The translations under genes and the position numbers were made by a program. 64,000 nucleotides of DNA from Geobacteraceae bacterium (GTDB lineage: Bacteria; Desulfobacterota; Desulfuromonadia; Geobacterales; Pseudopelobacteraceae), in contig JADKKR010000009.1 in assembly GCA_016720395.1 (NCBI GenBank), forward strand, positions 124,001-188,000. Reading direction: 5' to 3'. Each line of letters starts with the position of its first letter. Position 1 is the first letter of the stretch. The notes beneath the pieces were generated by a model. That model saw nothing but the letters and a program-made list of their open reading frames with translations, was not told the origin of the DNA and searched no databases. Of the stretch, positions 1-9,947 are shown in pieces.

Positions 1-82
1 TCCCCCCCGGCACTTTTAGTCTCCTCTGTAAGAAAACCTACATACATCAAGCTGTATCACATCTTGAAAAGGAAGGAATGCT

Positions 83-769
83 ATGCAACTGCTCACGTCT
101 TCAATCGGCAGAAAAATTTTGATGGCAATCACAGGCCAGGCAATGGTTCTCTTTGCTGTCATCCATCTGCTCGGCAACAGCTCCATCTTCGGATGGCTTC
201 CGGGTGGCATCAATGCCTACGCCCATCACCTCCACAGCATGCCGGCACCGGTTATTATCGGTTTCCGTCTCGGTCTGCTGCTCTTCGCCTGTGTTCACAT
301 CTGGTTCGGCATTCAGCTGACCATTGAGAACCGTGGCGGACGTCCCCAGCAGTATGCCGTCAAATCTGTTCAGAAGGCGTCCTTCGCCAGCGAGAATATG
401 ATCTGGACCGGTTCGCTTCTGGTGGCTTTCATTATCTATCATCTGCTCCATTTCACGTTCCAGGTCATCAGCCCGGAGACAGCCGCCGTCAAAAATATGG
501 TTGACCTTCATGGCGCTAACGTACCCAACGTGCTCGGTATGGTCGTGGCAGCGTTCCAGAATCTTTTTGTCACGCTGATCTATGCCGGAGCAATGCTGGT
601 CCTCTTTCTGCATCTTTCACACGGTATCCAGAGCTTCTTTCAGACCTTGGGCTGGAGTAATGACCGGGTACAACCGTTCATCACCAAGGCCGGTACTCTG
701 GTCGCGCTGGCTCTGTTCCTCGGCTATGCCGCCGTGCCACTCACCATTCTGTTACGAATTCTGAATTAA
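83..769 (+). CDS. frdC: Fumarate reductase/succinate dehydrogenase cytochrome b subunit
   Basis: This is the membrane anchor that carries electrons between the menaquinone pool and the FrdAB catalytic subunits. The 228-residue protein has about five hydrophobic segments. Histidines lie within or next to them (H28, H48/H49/H51, and later HIWFG, HLLHF and HLSHG motifs), as expected of the diheme Wolinella-type cytochrome b. The length fits that family (about 220-260 residues). The start is chosen for the strong Shine-Dalgarno AAGGAAGGA just upstream. It is the first gene of frdCAB and is followed after 10 bp by frdA. In Geobacter such a complex is known to serve as both fumarate reductase and succinate dehydrogenase; applying that here is inference. 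Confidence 0.93.
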   Translation: MQLLTSSIGRKILMAITGQAMVLFAVIHLLGNSSIFGWLPGGINAYAHHLHSMPAPVIIGFRLGLLLFACVHIWFGIQLTIENRGGRPQQYAVKSVQKASFASENMIWTGSLLVAFIIYHLLHFTFQVISPETAAVKNMVDLHGANVPNVLGMVVAAFQNLFVTLIYAGAMLVLFLHLSHGIQSFFQTLGWSNDRVQPFITKAGTLVALALFLGYAAVPLTILLRILN

Positions 770-779
770 GGGGGTTATT

Positions 780-2692
<1,913 letters not shown>

Positions 2693-2693
<1 letters not shown>

Positions 2694-3451
2694 TGAGCGA
2701 TCACAAGACCATGACACTGACTCTGATCGTGTGGCGCCAGAAGAATGCCAGCGATGCAGGAAAATTCGAAACCTATACGGCAAAAAATATTACCGAACAC
2801 CACTCTTTTCTGGAGATGCTCGATTGCGTCAACGAAGATCTGATCTATGCCGGCAAGGATCCGATCGTGTTTGACCACGACTGCCGCGAGGGTATCTGCG
2901 GTATGTGCTCCCAGGTTGTTAACGGGGCACCACATGGCGGGCAGGACCGCACCACCGTCTGCCAGTTGCACATGCGCAAGTTCAAGGATGGTGACACCAT
3001 CTACATCGAGCCCTGGAGGGCCCGTGCCTTCCCGATCATCCGTGACCTGATCGTTGATCGTTCCGCCCTTGACAAGATCATCCAGGCCGGCGGTTATACC
3101 TCCTGCCATACCGGTGGAGTTGCCGATGGAAATGCCATCCTGATCCCCAAACCGGTAGCTGATGAGGCTATGGATGCCGCTGAATGCGTCGGTTGCGGTG
3201 CCTGTGTTGCCGGATGTCCGAATGGTTCTGCCATGCTGTTCACCGGTGCCAAGGTTTCCCAATTGGCGATACTGCCCCAAGGGCAAGGCGAAGCTGCTAG
3301 ACGTGTAATGAACATGACCAACACCATGACGGAATGTGGTTTCGGTAACTGCACTAATCACTACGAGTGTATGGCTGCCTGTCCCAAGGGGATCAATGTC
3401 AAGTTCATCGCCCGCATGAACCGGGAGTTTCTCAAGGCCCAGTTCGCATAA
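2693..3451 (+). CDS. frdB: Fumarate reductase/succinate dehydrogenase iron-sulfur subunit
   Basis: Electron-transfer subunit linking FrdA flavin to the FrdC hemes. The N-terminal plant-ferredoxin-like [2Fe-2S] motif CREGICGMC is followed by a distal Cys. The C-terminal part has the two Cys clusters CVGCGACVAGCP and CTNHYECMAACP, which hold the [4Fe-4S] and [3Fe-4S] centres. The length of 252 residues is normal for the family. It overlaps frdA by one base and has the SD AAGGAG inside the end of frdA. It is the last gene of the operon; a strong terminator follows 30 bp downstream. Confidence 0.95.
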
Positions 3452-3480
3452 TCAGCTTCAGTTGCTATGTGGTATTCTTC

Positions 3481-3507
3481 AGGCGGCCTCAGGGCCGCCT
3501 TTTTTTA
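3481..3507 (+). terminator. Rho-independent terminator of frdCAB
   Basis: Perfect 8-bp GC-rich stem AGGCGGCC/GGCCGCCT (3481-3488 and 3493-3500) with a 4-nt loop, followed directly by seven T residues. It lies 30 bp after the frdB stop. Confidence 0.9.
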
Positions 3508-3587
3508 TAAGGACGGCGTTTCAGCTTGATCAGTAAATAATCCACCCGATTCGTCGAAAGACATTCATTCAAACAGGCTGTGGCTCC

Positions 3588-4502
3588 ATGGATTTCAATC
3601 TTGTAAAAATATCCATAACGGTTCGATCTGATGATGCCTTTCAACTGGGGCCCTGGCTCTATCTACAGGGAAATCAATTCGCTGACGTATGCAGGAAAAA
3701 CATGTGCCATTTCCCAAAAAAGGTATGCGGGTCCTGTTCCATCAAGGAATCCTGCGCCTGGCATCTTGTTTTTGGCAAGCAATTGTCAGCGGATCCTTCA
3801 GGCCTGAAGCGACACCAAAAGCCCCCGTTGCCGTTTATGTTCTCCTTCCCGATGCATCTGGAGCACTCTGAAAATTTGTTAGAAACTGAATGCGGATTGA
3901 TTGTGGTCGGTCAGGCAATTCCCCACCTTTCTGCGCTTCTGGATGGTTTTTCTGAACTTCTTGCGGACGGGGCCTGCCCGGTAACAGCTGAGGTCACCGG
4001 TATCTGCTCTCATGATTACCAGAATACTGCTCATCCATTTCAGGACCGCTGCGGCGTATCGCACTCAGAAAATCTTGTCGTGCTCTCCAGCAACGTTTTG
4101 TTTGAGGAATACACAACGATGGCTTCAACCCTGCATATCCGCTTGAATTCACCCTTGCGGCTTTCCGAGAATGGCCGTCTGCTTGTTGGATTTGATTTCA
4201 GCAGGTTTGCACGTTCACTGATGAGGCGGGTTTCTTCACTGGCGTATTATTACGGTGCCTGTGAATTTGATTGTGATTTCAGGGAATTGTCTCGTCAGGC
4301 TGAAGAAGTTGTCTGTAAGGAAGACCGGTTCTCTGCAGCCGTCGGCCAGAACAGAAAACTTTCCGGCGTAATCGGGTATGGCAGTTTCTGCGGCGAATTC
4401 AGCGGACTTATGCCGTTCCTTGTGGCCGGTCAGTATGTGCACGCCGGCAAAGGTGCATCTTTTGGAATGGGGTGCTATGAACTGATCACGGGGGTGCAGT
4501 AA
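3588..4502 (+). CDS. Orphan Cas6-like CRISPR RNA-processing (RAMP) protein
   Basis: The 304-residue protein resembles the Cas6 C-terminal family, which cleaves CRISPR precursor RNA at repeats. Seen here: an N-terminal cysteine group C47-x2-C50-x5-C56 followed by W-H, of the kind found in this family, and a C-terminal glycine-rich RAMP loop GKGASFGMGCYEL preceded by GYGSFCGEFSGLMPFLVAG. No other cas gene and no repeat array occurs in the 64 kb, so it may act on an array elsewhere or have another RNA role. The SD is weak (the ATG follows GGCTGTGGCTCC). It stands alone between the frd terminator and a response-regulator gene on the same strand. Confidence 0.72.
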   Translation: MDFNLVKISITVRSDDAFQLGPWLYLQGNQFADVCRKNMCHFPKKVCGSCSIKESCAWHLVFGKQLSADPSGLKRHQKPPLPFMFSFPMHLEHSENLLETECGLIVVGQAIPHLSALLDGFSELLADGACPVTAEVTGICSHDYQNTAHPFQDRCGVSHSENLVVLSSNVLFEEYTTMASTLHIRLNSPLRLSENGRLLVGFDFSRFARSLMRRVSSLAYYYGACEFDCDFRELSRQAEEVVCKEDRFSAAVGQNRKLSGVIGYGSFCGEFSGLMPFLVAGQYVHAGKGASFGMGCYELITGVQ

Positions 4503-4652
4503 CGTAATCTCTGAACCGGCCTTTCGTTACTGACTGTAGTGATGTGCAAACATCCCGTGTGAAACAGTTTGTCGTACTTTTTTGCGGTTGTTTTTTAGTG
4601 ACGCTTACTTTAATATGTCGATTCTTATACTACGACGATCTGGAGTTCATAC

Positions 4653-5618
4653 ATGGCGCGCCCGGCAAGCATTCTTATCGTTGATGATTCGATTACCAGC
4701 AGACAGAAACTTACCGAAATCCTCGAGGCCCAAGGCTATCTGGTAACAGTGGCCACCTCAGCTGAAGAAGCTATCCCGCTTTTGTCCGATGAGCAGTTCA
4801 ATATTGTCATCACGGAACTCATGCTGCCCGGAATGAGCGGATTGAATATGATGAAGATCGTCAAGGAGCGTTGTCCTGATAGCGATGTCGTCATTATAAG
4901 TTCGAATGCCTCCAGTTTCAACACACTGAAATCTCTCCGTCAGGGTGCCTATGATTTCATTGTAAAGCCAATAGATGATGAAACAGTTCTCTATAATGTT
5001 ATTGAACGGGCACTCGAAAAGCAGGAGCAGGGTCGCAAGAAACAGTACCTGCTTAATGAGCTTACCGAGAAGAATAAGGGACTTCACGAATCCCTTGCCA
5101 TGATGAAGGTCGTTAATCAGATCTGCCTGCTGCTCACCTCAACCTTTGACATTGCCGTCATTCTCCAAAAACTGACCGAAACCGCCACTGAACATCTTCA
5201 GGCAACGCGAGGGTACCTTTTGCTGCTTGACAAGAGCGGCACGAATTTGAATGTGAAGGTATGCACCGGCATAGATCCAATCAGTACGGCGTCATTCAGA
5301 CTGGCTACCGGAAAAGGGGTCTCTGGCCAGGTCGTGTCCAGCGGTAAACCGGTTATTGTCGCAAAAATGACCGACGAGAACTATTCCGAAAGCATCATGG
5401 AAGAAGATCCCGATGGTGTGCTGCTGGCAGCCCCCAGTATCATCTCGGCACCGTTGCAGGTAAATGGCCGTGTTGCCGGAGCGGTTACAATTTCAGGAGG
5501 GTGTGGAGGTAAGCCGTTTACCGATGATCATCTGGAGTTTCTCTCGATGTTGTCGCGCTATGCTTCGATTGCCATAGAAAACGCGGGTGTGGTCTACAAT
5601 CTTAAGAAAAAGCGATGA
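4653..5618 (+). CDS. Receiver-GAF protein with Glu at the phosphoacceptor site
   Basis: Residues 1-120 form a CheY-like receiver domain (D11/D12 acidic pair, S83/S84, K105 in FIVKP). A helical linker leads to a GAF domain at about 155-315 (KGVSGQVVSSGKPVIV is typical). At the position of the conserved phosphorylated Asp the sequence reads VITELMLPGMSG, so the acceptor is E55. No output DNA-binding, GGDEF or kinase domain follows. It probably works through protein contacts and senses a small ligand through GAF; the Glu may mimic constant phosphorylation (inference). The SD is CTGGAG at a good distance. It is monocistronic, ending at a hairpin shared with trpB1 on the opposite strand. Confidence 0.85.
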   Translation: MARPASILIVDDSITSRQKLTEILEAQGYLVTVATSAEEAIPLLSDEQFNIVITELMLPGMSGLNMMKIVKERCPDSDVVIISSNASSFNTLKSLRQGAYDFIVKPIDDETVLYNVIERALEKQEQGRKKQYLLNELTEKNKGLHESLAMMKVVNQICLLLTSTFDIAVILQKLTETATEHLQATRGYLLLLDKSGTNLNVKVCTGIDPISTASFRLATGKGVSGQVVSSGKPVIVAKMTDENYSESIMEEDPDGVLLAAPSIISAPLQVNGRVAGAVTISGGCGGKPFTDDHLEFLSMLSRYASIAIENAGVVYNLKKKR

Positions 5619-5660
5619 ATATTGCCTGAAAAGTAATCCACGCATTCGTCCAGTAACGAC

Positions 5661-5706
5661 AAAACCCGTTTCTGCCTGAGCTATCTCATGCTGAAACGGG
5701 CTTTGT
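5661..5706. terminator. Bidirectional terminator between receiver-GAF gene and trpB1
   Basis: A 12-bp near-perfect inverted repeat (AAAACCCGTTTC paired with GAAACGGGCTTT, one mismatch) separated by an 18-nt loop lies between the convergent genes. An A-run on one side and a T-rich run on the other let it serve both strands. Confidence 0.72.
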
Positions 5707-5735
5707 CATTTATTAACTCATGAAAGTCTGTGCAG

Positions 5736-6926
5736 CTAAAACACAACACCCATGGCATCTGCAACCGTATGGATGTCTTTGTCACCGCGTCCGGACAGGC
5801 ACACAACAACAGTCTTGTCTTTTGTAAGCTTCGGAGCCAGTTTCATGAGGTAGGCTATGGCATGTGATGATTCCAGGGCAGGCATGATGCCTTCCTCCTG
5901 TGTCAACATCCTGAAACCCTCGAGAGCCTCGCTGTCTGTGACCGAGACGTACTCTGCCCGTCCTGTATCCTTCATCCAGGAGTGTTCGGGGCCGACGCCG
6001 GGATAGTCGAGTCCGGCTGAGATTGAATGGGCGTGGTTGATCTGCCCGTGTTGGTCCTGTAGAAGGTAGGTCAGATTGCCGTGTAGTATGCCGGGTGACC
6101 CGGCGCAGAGCGGTGCCGCATGTCTGCCGGTATCGATGCCATGGCCGGCTGCTTCGACTCCGATCATTCGAACTTCCTTGTCCTTCATGAACGGGTAGAA
6201 CAGACCCAGGGCATTGCTGCCGCCCCCCACGCATGCCACAAGATAATCAGGCAGTCGTCCTTCAAACTTGCGATGCTGACTTCTTACCTCCTTGCCGATG
6301 ACAGCCTGGAAATCGCGTACCATCATGGGGTAGGGGTGCGGACCGGCAACCGTGCCGATCACATAGAATGTGTCGGCTATTGTGGTGACCCAATTGCGCA
6401 TTGCCTCGTTCATCGCATCCTTGAGGGTGGCGGTACCGGCGGTTACCGGAGTAACCGTGGCGCCCAGCAGGCGCATCCGAAAGACATTCAAGGCCTGGCG
6501 TCGGGTATCTTCTTCGCCCATGAACACTTCGCACGACATCCCGAAAAGGGCGGCAATGGTCGCTGTCGCGACGCCATGCTGGCCGGCTCCGGTTTCAGCA
6601 ATCACCCTCCTCTTGCCCATGCGTTTTGCCAGCAGCCCTTGTCCGATGGTGTTATTGACCTTGTGGGCCCCGGTATGATTGAGGTCTTCCCGTTTAAGGT
6701 ATATCCGGGCCCCGCCGAGCTTATTGGTCAGTTTCTCGGCAAAATACAACGGGTTGGGCCGTCCGACGTACTGGCGCAGGTAGTATTCATACTCCTGGCG
6801 GAACTCCCTGTCGCGACGGTAATGCGCATAGGCCTGTTCCAGTTCGAGCAGTGCCGGCATGAGTGTTTCGGGAACGTAACGGCCACCAAATTGACCGAAG
6901 TGACCGTTCTTGTCTGGCAGTTTCAT
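5736..6926 (-). CDS. trpB: Tryptophan synthase beta chain (TrpB1 type)
   Basis: Condenses indole with serine to make tryptophan, normally in complex with TrpA. The PLP lysine lies in HTGAHKVNN (K89), the phosphate-binding loop is CVGGGSNALG, and the length of 396 residues is standard for TrpB1. The start has the SD AGAGGAAA. It is the last gene of a minus-strand run with a glycosyltransferase, trpF and a second TrpB (TrpB2). No trpA is present in the window, so the alpha subunit must be encoded elsewhere if this enzyme works as the usual complex. Confidence 0.96.
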   Translation of the reverse strand: MKLPDKNGHFGQFGGRYVPETLMPALLELEQAYAHYRRDREFRQEYEYYLRQYVGRPNPLYFAEKLTNKLGGARIYLKREDLNHTGAHKVNNTIGQGLLAKRMGKRRVIAETGAGQHGVATATIAALFGMSCEVFMGEEDTRRQALNVFRMRLLGATVTPVTAGTATLKDAMNEAMRNWVTTIADTFYVIGTVAGPHPYPMMVRDFQAVIGKEVRSQHRKFEGRLPDYLVACVGGGSNALGLFYPFMKDKEVRMIGVEAAGHGIDTGRHAAPLCAGSPGILHGNLTYLLQDQHGQINHAHSISAGLDYPGVGPEHSWMKDTGRAEYVSVTDSEALEGFRMLTQEEGIMPALESSHAIAYLMKLAPKLTKDKTVVVCLSGRGDKDIHTVADAMGVVF

Positions 6927-7018
6927 GATTTCCTCTGTTCAGTAAGTTAGAAACAATATCAACTGTGAATATGCCACCTACGATCCATCCCTGCGTATCA
7001 TGGTATCAAAGCTATGCT

Positions 7019-7762
7019 CTACTGTTTCGGGAAAAATATTGAGCGGATCATGCCGGTTTTTGCCAGACGGAAGGTCACTGCCGTACTCACTACCCCAAGC
7101 CCGTAGGTCACGCTCCGCCTGAAGTTGATGGATGAAGCTTCGGGAATGTAGCGGGCAGGGCAGCTTACCTCTCCGATTGAGAATCCATACCAGCAGATTT
7201 GAGCAAGCATCTGATTGTCGAAGACGAAATCATCAGAATTGCTATCCAACGGCAATCTTTCCAACACATCACGAGAAAAAGCCCGATAGCCGGTATGATA
7301 CTCAGAGAGTTTTTGACCAAGAAGCAGATTCTCTAAAAATGTCAACCCGCGATTTGCCACATATTTGTAGAAAGGCATTCCACCCTTCAAGGCCCCTTTG
7401 CCAAGGATTCGTGACGCGAGTACCACATCATAGACGCCGAAGGCAATCATCGAAGCAAGTGAGGTAATAAGGAGCGGGGTATACTGGTAATCCGGGTGCA
7501 GCATGACAACAATGTCGGCACCATTTTCAAGAGCAGCTCGGTAGCAGGTTTTTTGGTTGCCACCGTACCCTCGGTTCTGCTCGTGTACGATGGTATTTAT
7601 GCCAAGGCGACGAGCAAGTTCAGCTGTATTGTCTTGAGAGGCATCATCAACAAGCAGTACATCGTCCACGATATTCATCGGGATTTCACTGTAGGTTCTT
7701 TCGAGGGTGCGGGCAGCGTTATAAGCCGGCAGGATAACGACTATTTTCTTATTGTTGAGCAT
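7019..7762 (-). CDS. Family 2 glycosyltransferase (dolichol-phosphate mannosyltransferase-like)
   Basis: The 247-residue protein has the GT-A nucleotide-sugar fold signature: VVILPAYNAARTLERTY at the N-terminus, VDDASQDNT, a VMLHPDYQYTP motif at the expected acidic metal-binding position, and an acceptor segment SEYHTGYRAF. It resembles polyprenyl-phosphate glycosyltransferases such as DPM1/ArnC-type enzymes but lacks a large C-terminal membrane domain; one hydrophobic stretch (about 220-240) may touch the membrane. The substrate is unknown. It sits between trpF and trpB1 with gaps of about 116 and 92 bp, so it may share their transcript without being functionally linked. Confidence 0.83.
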   Translation of the reverse strand: MLNNKKIVVILPAYNAARTLERTYSEIPMNIVDDVLLVDDASQDNTAELARRLGINTIVHEQNRGYGGNQKTCYRAALENGADIVVMLHPDYQYTPLLITSLASMIAFGVYDVVLASRILGKGALKGGMPFYKYVANRGLTFLENLLLGQKLSEYHTGYRAFSRDVLERLPLDSNSDDFVFDNQMLAQICWYGFSIGEVSCPARYIPEASSINFRRSVTYGLGVVSTAVTFRLAKTGMIRSIFFPKQ

Positions 7763-7878
7763 GAATTTTCCTGCCGCAACATACTGGATAACAGCATGTT
7801 TTACCGTTAGCTTGATGGTTGTCTTCTGCTGTACCAGGAGAGAGGGTGGCGATCTAGAGCAGTATGTGCGGTCATAAC

Positions 7879-8496
7879 CTAGTACGTATTCTTGGCCAGT
7901 TCAACAAAACGGCTGACTTTGGTCGCATCCTTATTTCCTGGATTTATCTCGACTCCACTGGAAACATCGACTCCATAGGGGCGAACCAGACGGATGCTTT
8001 CAGAAATATTATCCGGGGTCAATCCACCTGCCAGAATTATTCGGTGGCCTCTGTTCACCGCCTCAGCAGCAACATCCCAGTTAAAGGTCTGTCCCGTGCC
8101 ACCGAGAGCCGTTGGCGACCAGGCATCAAGCAGGCAGCCCGATACATGATAGTTAACGAGTGAATCAAGTGTGGTCAGGTCTTTTACGCGAAAGGCCTTG
8201 ATAACACGTCGCATGACAGAATCACAATACTCCGGTGTTTCCTCCCCGTGAAGCTGTATAATGTCAAGACCGCATCGGTCGGCTGTTGTATTGACGATCG
8301 ACAGCTCCTCATTAACAAACAGTCCCACGGTCTGAACAAACGGCGGCAGTCTGCGTATGATCTCAGCAGCCTGTTCTGGAAAAATATGACGGGGAGATTG
8401 GGAATAAAAGACAAAACCTAAAGCGTCGGCTCCTGCTTCGACTGAAGCCAGAGCGTCTTCCAGGCAGGTAATTCCGCAGATTTTGACTTTGACCAT
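7879..8496 (-). CDS. trpF: Phosphoribosylanthranilate isomerase
   Basis: Third step of tryptophan biosynthesis, the Amadori rearrangement of phosphoribosylanthranilate. The (beta/alpha)8 family signatures are visible: KVKICGIT with the catalytic Cys near the N-terminus, LGFVF, LHGEET, an Asp in LLDAWSP, the phosphate-binding LAGGLTPDN, and GVDVSSGVE. The length of 205 residues is normal. It lies downstream of trpB2 and upstream of a glycosyltransferase and trpB1. The SD is poor (TGGGG). Confidence 0.95.
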   Translation of the reverse strand: MVKVKICGITCLEDALASVEAGADALGFVFYSQSPRHIFPEQAAEIIRRLPPFVQTVGLFVNEELSIVNTTADRCGLDIIQLHGEETPEYCDSVMRRVIKAFRVKDLTTLDSLVNYHVSGCLLDAWSPTALGGTGQTFNWDVAAEAVNRGHRIILAGGLTPDNISESIRLVRPYGVDVSSGVEINPGNKDATKVSRFVELAKNTY

Positions 8497-8517
8497 GGAA
8501 AACCCCAGGTAAAGGAA

Positions 8518-8558
8518 GAGGTTGAGATAAAGAAATACTCAGTCTTTACCTCAACCTC
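8518..8558 (-). terminator. Hairpin between trpB2 and trpF
   Basis: A 15-bp inverted repeat with a single mismatch (8518-8532 pairs with 8544-8558, 11-nt loop) fills most of the trpB2-trpF gap. It is followed on the minus strand only by a mixed pyrimidine run, so it could be a weak terminator, a processing site or an attenuator-like element that separates trpB2 from trpF expression. Confidence 0.55.
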
Positions 8559-8567
8559 ATTCATTTA

Positions 8568-9923
8568 TTACAGATTGATTTTTGGCAGTCGCTCCAATGC
8601 CTGCAGTACCATTTCATGGGGGTATTCGTAATCCTCAAGGTTGCCGGAAAGGTAGGCATCATAGGCACCCATGTCCAGTTGACCATGTCCGGAAAGACCA
8701 AAAAGGATTGTTTTCTCCTTTCCTTCTTCCTTTGCCAGAACAGCCTCATCAATGGCAGCCCTGACGGCGTGTGAGGATTCGGGTGCCGGAATGATACCTT
8801 CGCTGCGTGCAAAGAGGAGGGCTCCCTCGAAACAGGCATTCTGCCTGTAGGATTTTGCCTCAATCTGGCCGGCGTGATACAGCTGGGACACCAATGGCGA
8901 CTCGCCGTGGTAACGCAGTCCTCCGGCATGGATGCCGGGAGGCATGAAATCGTGTCCAAGGGTGTACATCATGGCAATCGGGGCAACCTTGGCCGTGTCA
9001 CCGTAATCAAAGGCGTAGATACCTTTGGTCAGTGTCGGACATGAGGCCGGCTCGACTGCCAGGCAGCGGACATTCTTTCCGGCGGCCCGGTCTGCGATAA
9101 AAGGGAATGCCAGTCCGGCGAAGTTGGACCCGCCGCCGCAGCAGGCAATGACCACATCCGGGTAGTCGCCGGCGATCTTCATCTGCGCCTGTGCTTCCTG
9201 GCCGATGATCGTCTGGTGCAGGCAGACATGATTGAGGACACTGCCCAGGGCGTAGTTGGTATCGGCGTGGGTAGCGGCATCCTCCACCGCTTCCGATATG
9301 GCAATTCCCAGGCTGCCGTTGCAGTCTGGGTCATGGGCAAGGATCGAGCGACCCGAATTGGTGAACTCGGAAGGTGACGGGATCACAGTTGCGCCCCATA
9401 ACTGCATCATGCTCTTGCGATACGGTTTCTGGGTACAGGAAACCTTGACCATGTACACCGTGCACTCAAGACCGAACATCGAGCAGGCCAGGGCCAGGGA
9501 ACTGCCCCACTGACCAGCACCGGTTTCAGTTGCCAGACGGCGAATGCCGGCCTGCTTGTTATAATATGCCTGCGGGATGGCAGAGTTTGGTTTATGGGAG
9601 CCGGCCGGGGAAACACCCTCGTACTTGTAGTAGATCTTGGCCGGTGTGCCGAGGGCCTGCTCAAGGCGCCGGGCGCGAAAGAGCGGAGAGGGGCGCCACA
9701 GCTTGTAAATCTCGCGAACCTCGTCCGGGATGTCGATCCAGCGGTTAGGCGACATCTCCTGCTCAATCAGGGACATGGGGAAGATGGCCATCATCTCCTC
9801 CGGTGTGACCGGCTGAAGGGTCTGCGGGCTGATAACCGGTGCAAGTGGTCCGGGCATGTCAGGGATGATGTTGTACCACTGACGGGGGATCTGGTCTTCG
9901 CTGAGGAGGATCTTAGTGTTCAT
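8568..9923 (-). CDS. TrpB2-type tryptophan synthase beta-like PLP enzyme
   Basis: PLP-dependent enzyme of the TrpB2 clade, which is longer than TrpB1 and does not form the classic TrpA complex. The 451-residue length, the N-terminal extension, the lysine motif GVSPAGSHKPNSA and the phosphate loop CCGGGSNFAG fit that group. Members can join indole and serine and are thought to salvage indole; the real substrate here is not proven. It follows hom by 24 bp in a ribH-nusB-hom-trpB2 run and shares the region with trpB1. Confidence 0.9.
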   Translation of the reverse strand: MNTKILLSEDQIPRQWYNIIPDMPGPLAPVISPQTLQPVTPEEMMAIFPMSLIEQEMSPNRWIDIPDEVREIYKLWRPSPLFRARRLEQALGTPAKIYYKYEGVSPAGSHKPNSAIPQAYYNKQAGIRRLATETGAGQWGSSLALACSMFGLECTVYMVKVSCTQKPYRKSMMQLWGATVIPSPSEFTNSGRSILAHDPDCNGSLGIAISEAVEDAATHADTNYALGSVLNHVCLHQTIIGQEAQAQMKIAGDYPDVVIACCGGGSNFAGLAFPFIADRAAGKNVRCLAVEPASCPTLTKGIYAFDYGDTAKVAPIAMMYTLGHDFMPPGIHAGGLRYHGESPLVSQLYHAGQIEAKSYRQNACFEGALLFARSEGIIPAPESSHAVRAAIDEAVLAKEEGKEKTILFGLSGHGQLDMGAYDAYLSGNLEDYEYPHEMVLQALERLPKINL

Positions 9924-9947
9924 TGGCTGCTCCCGTGAAATTGGAAT

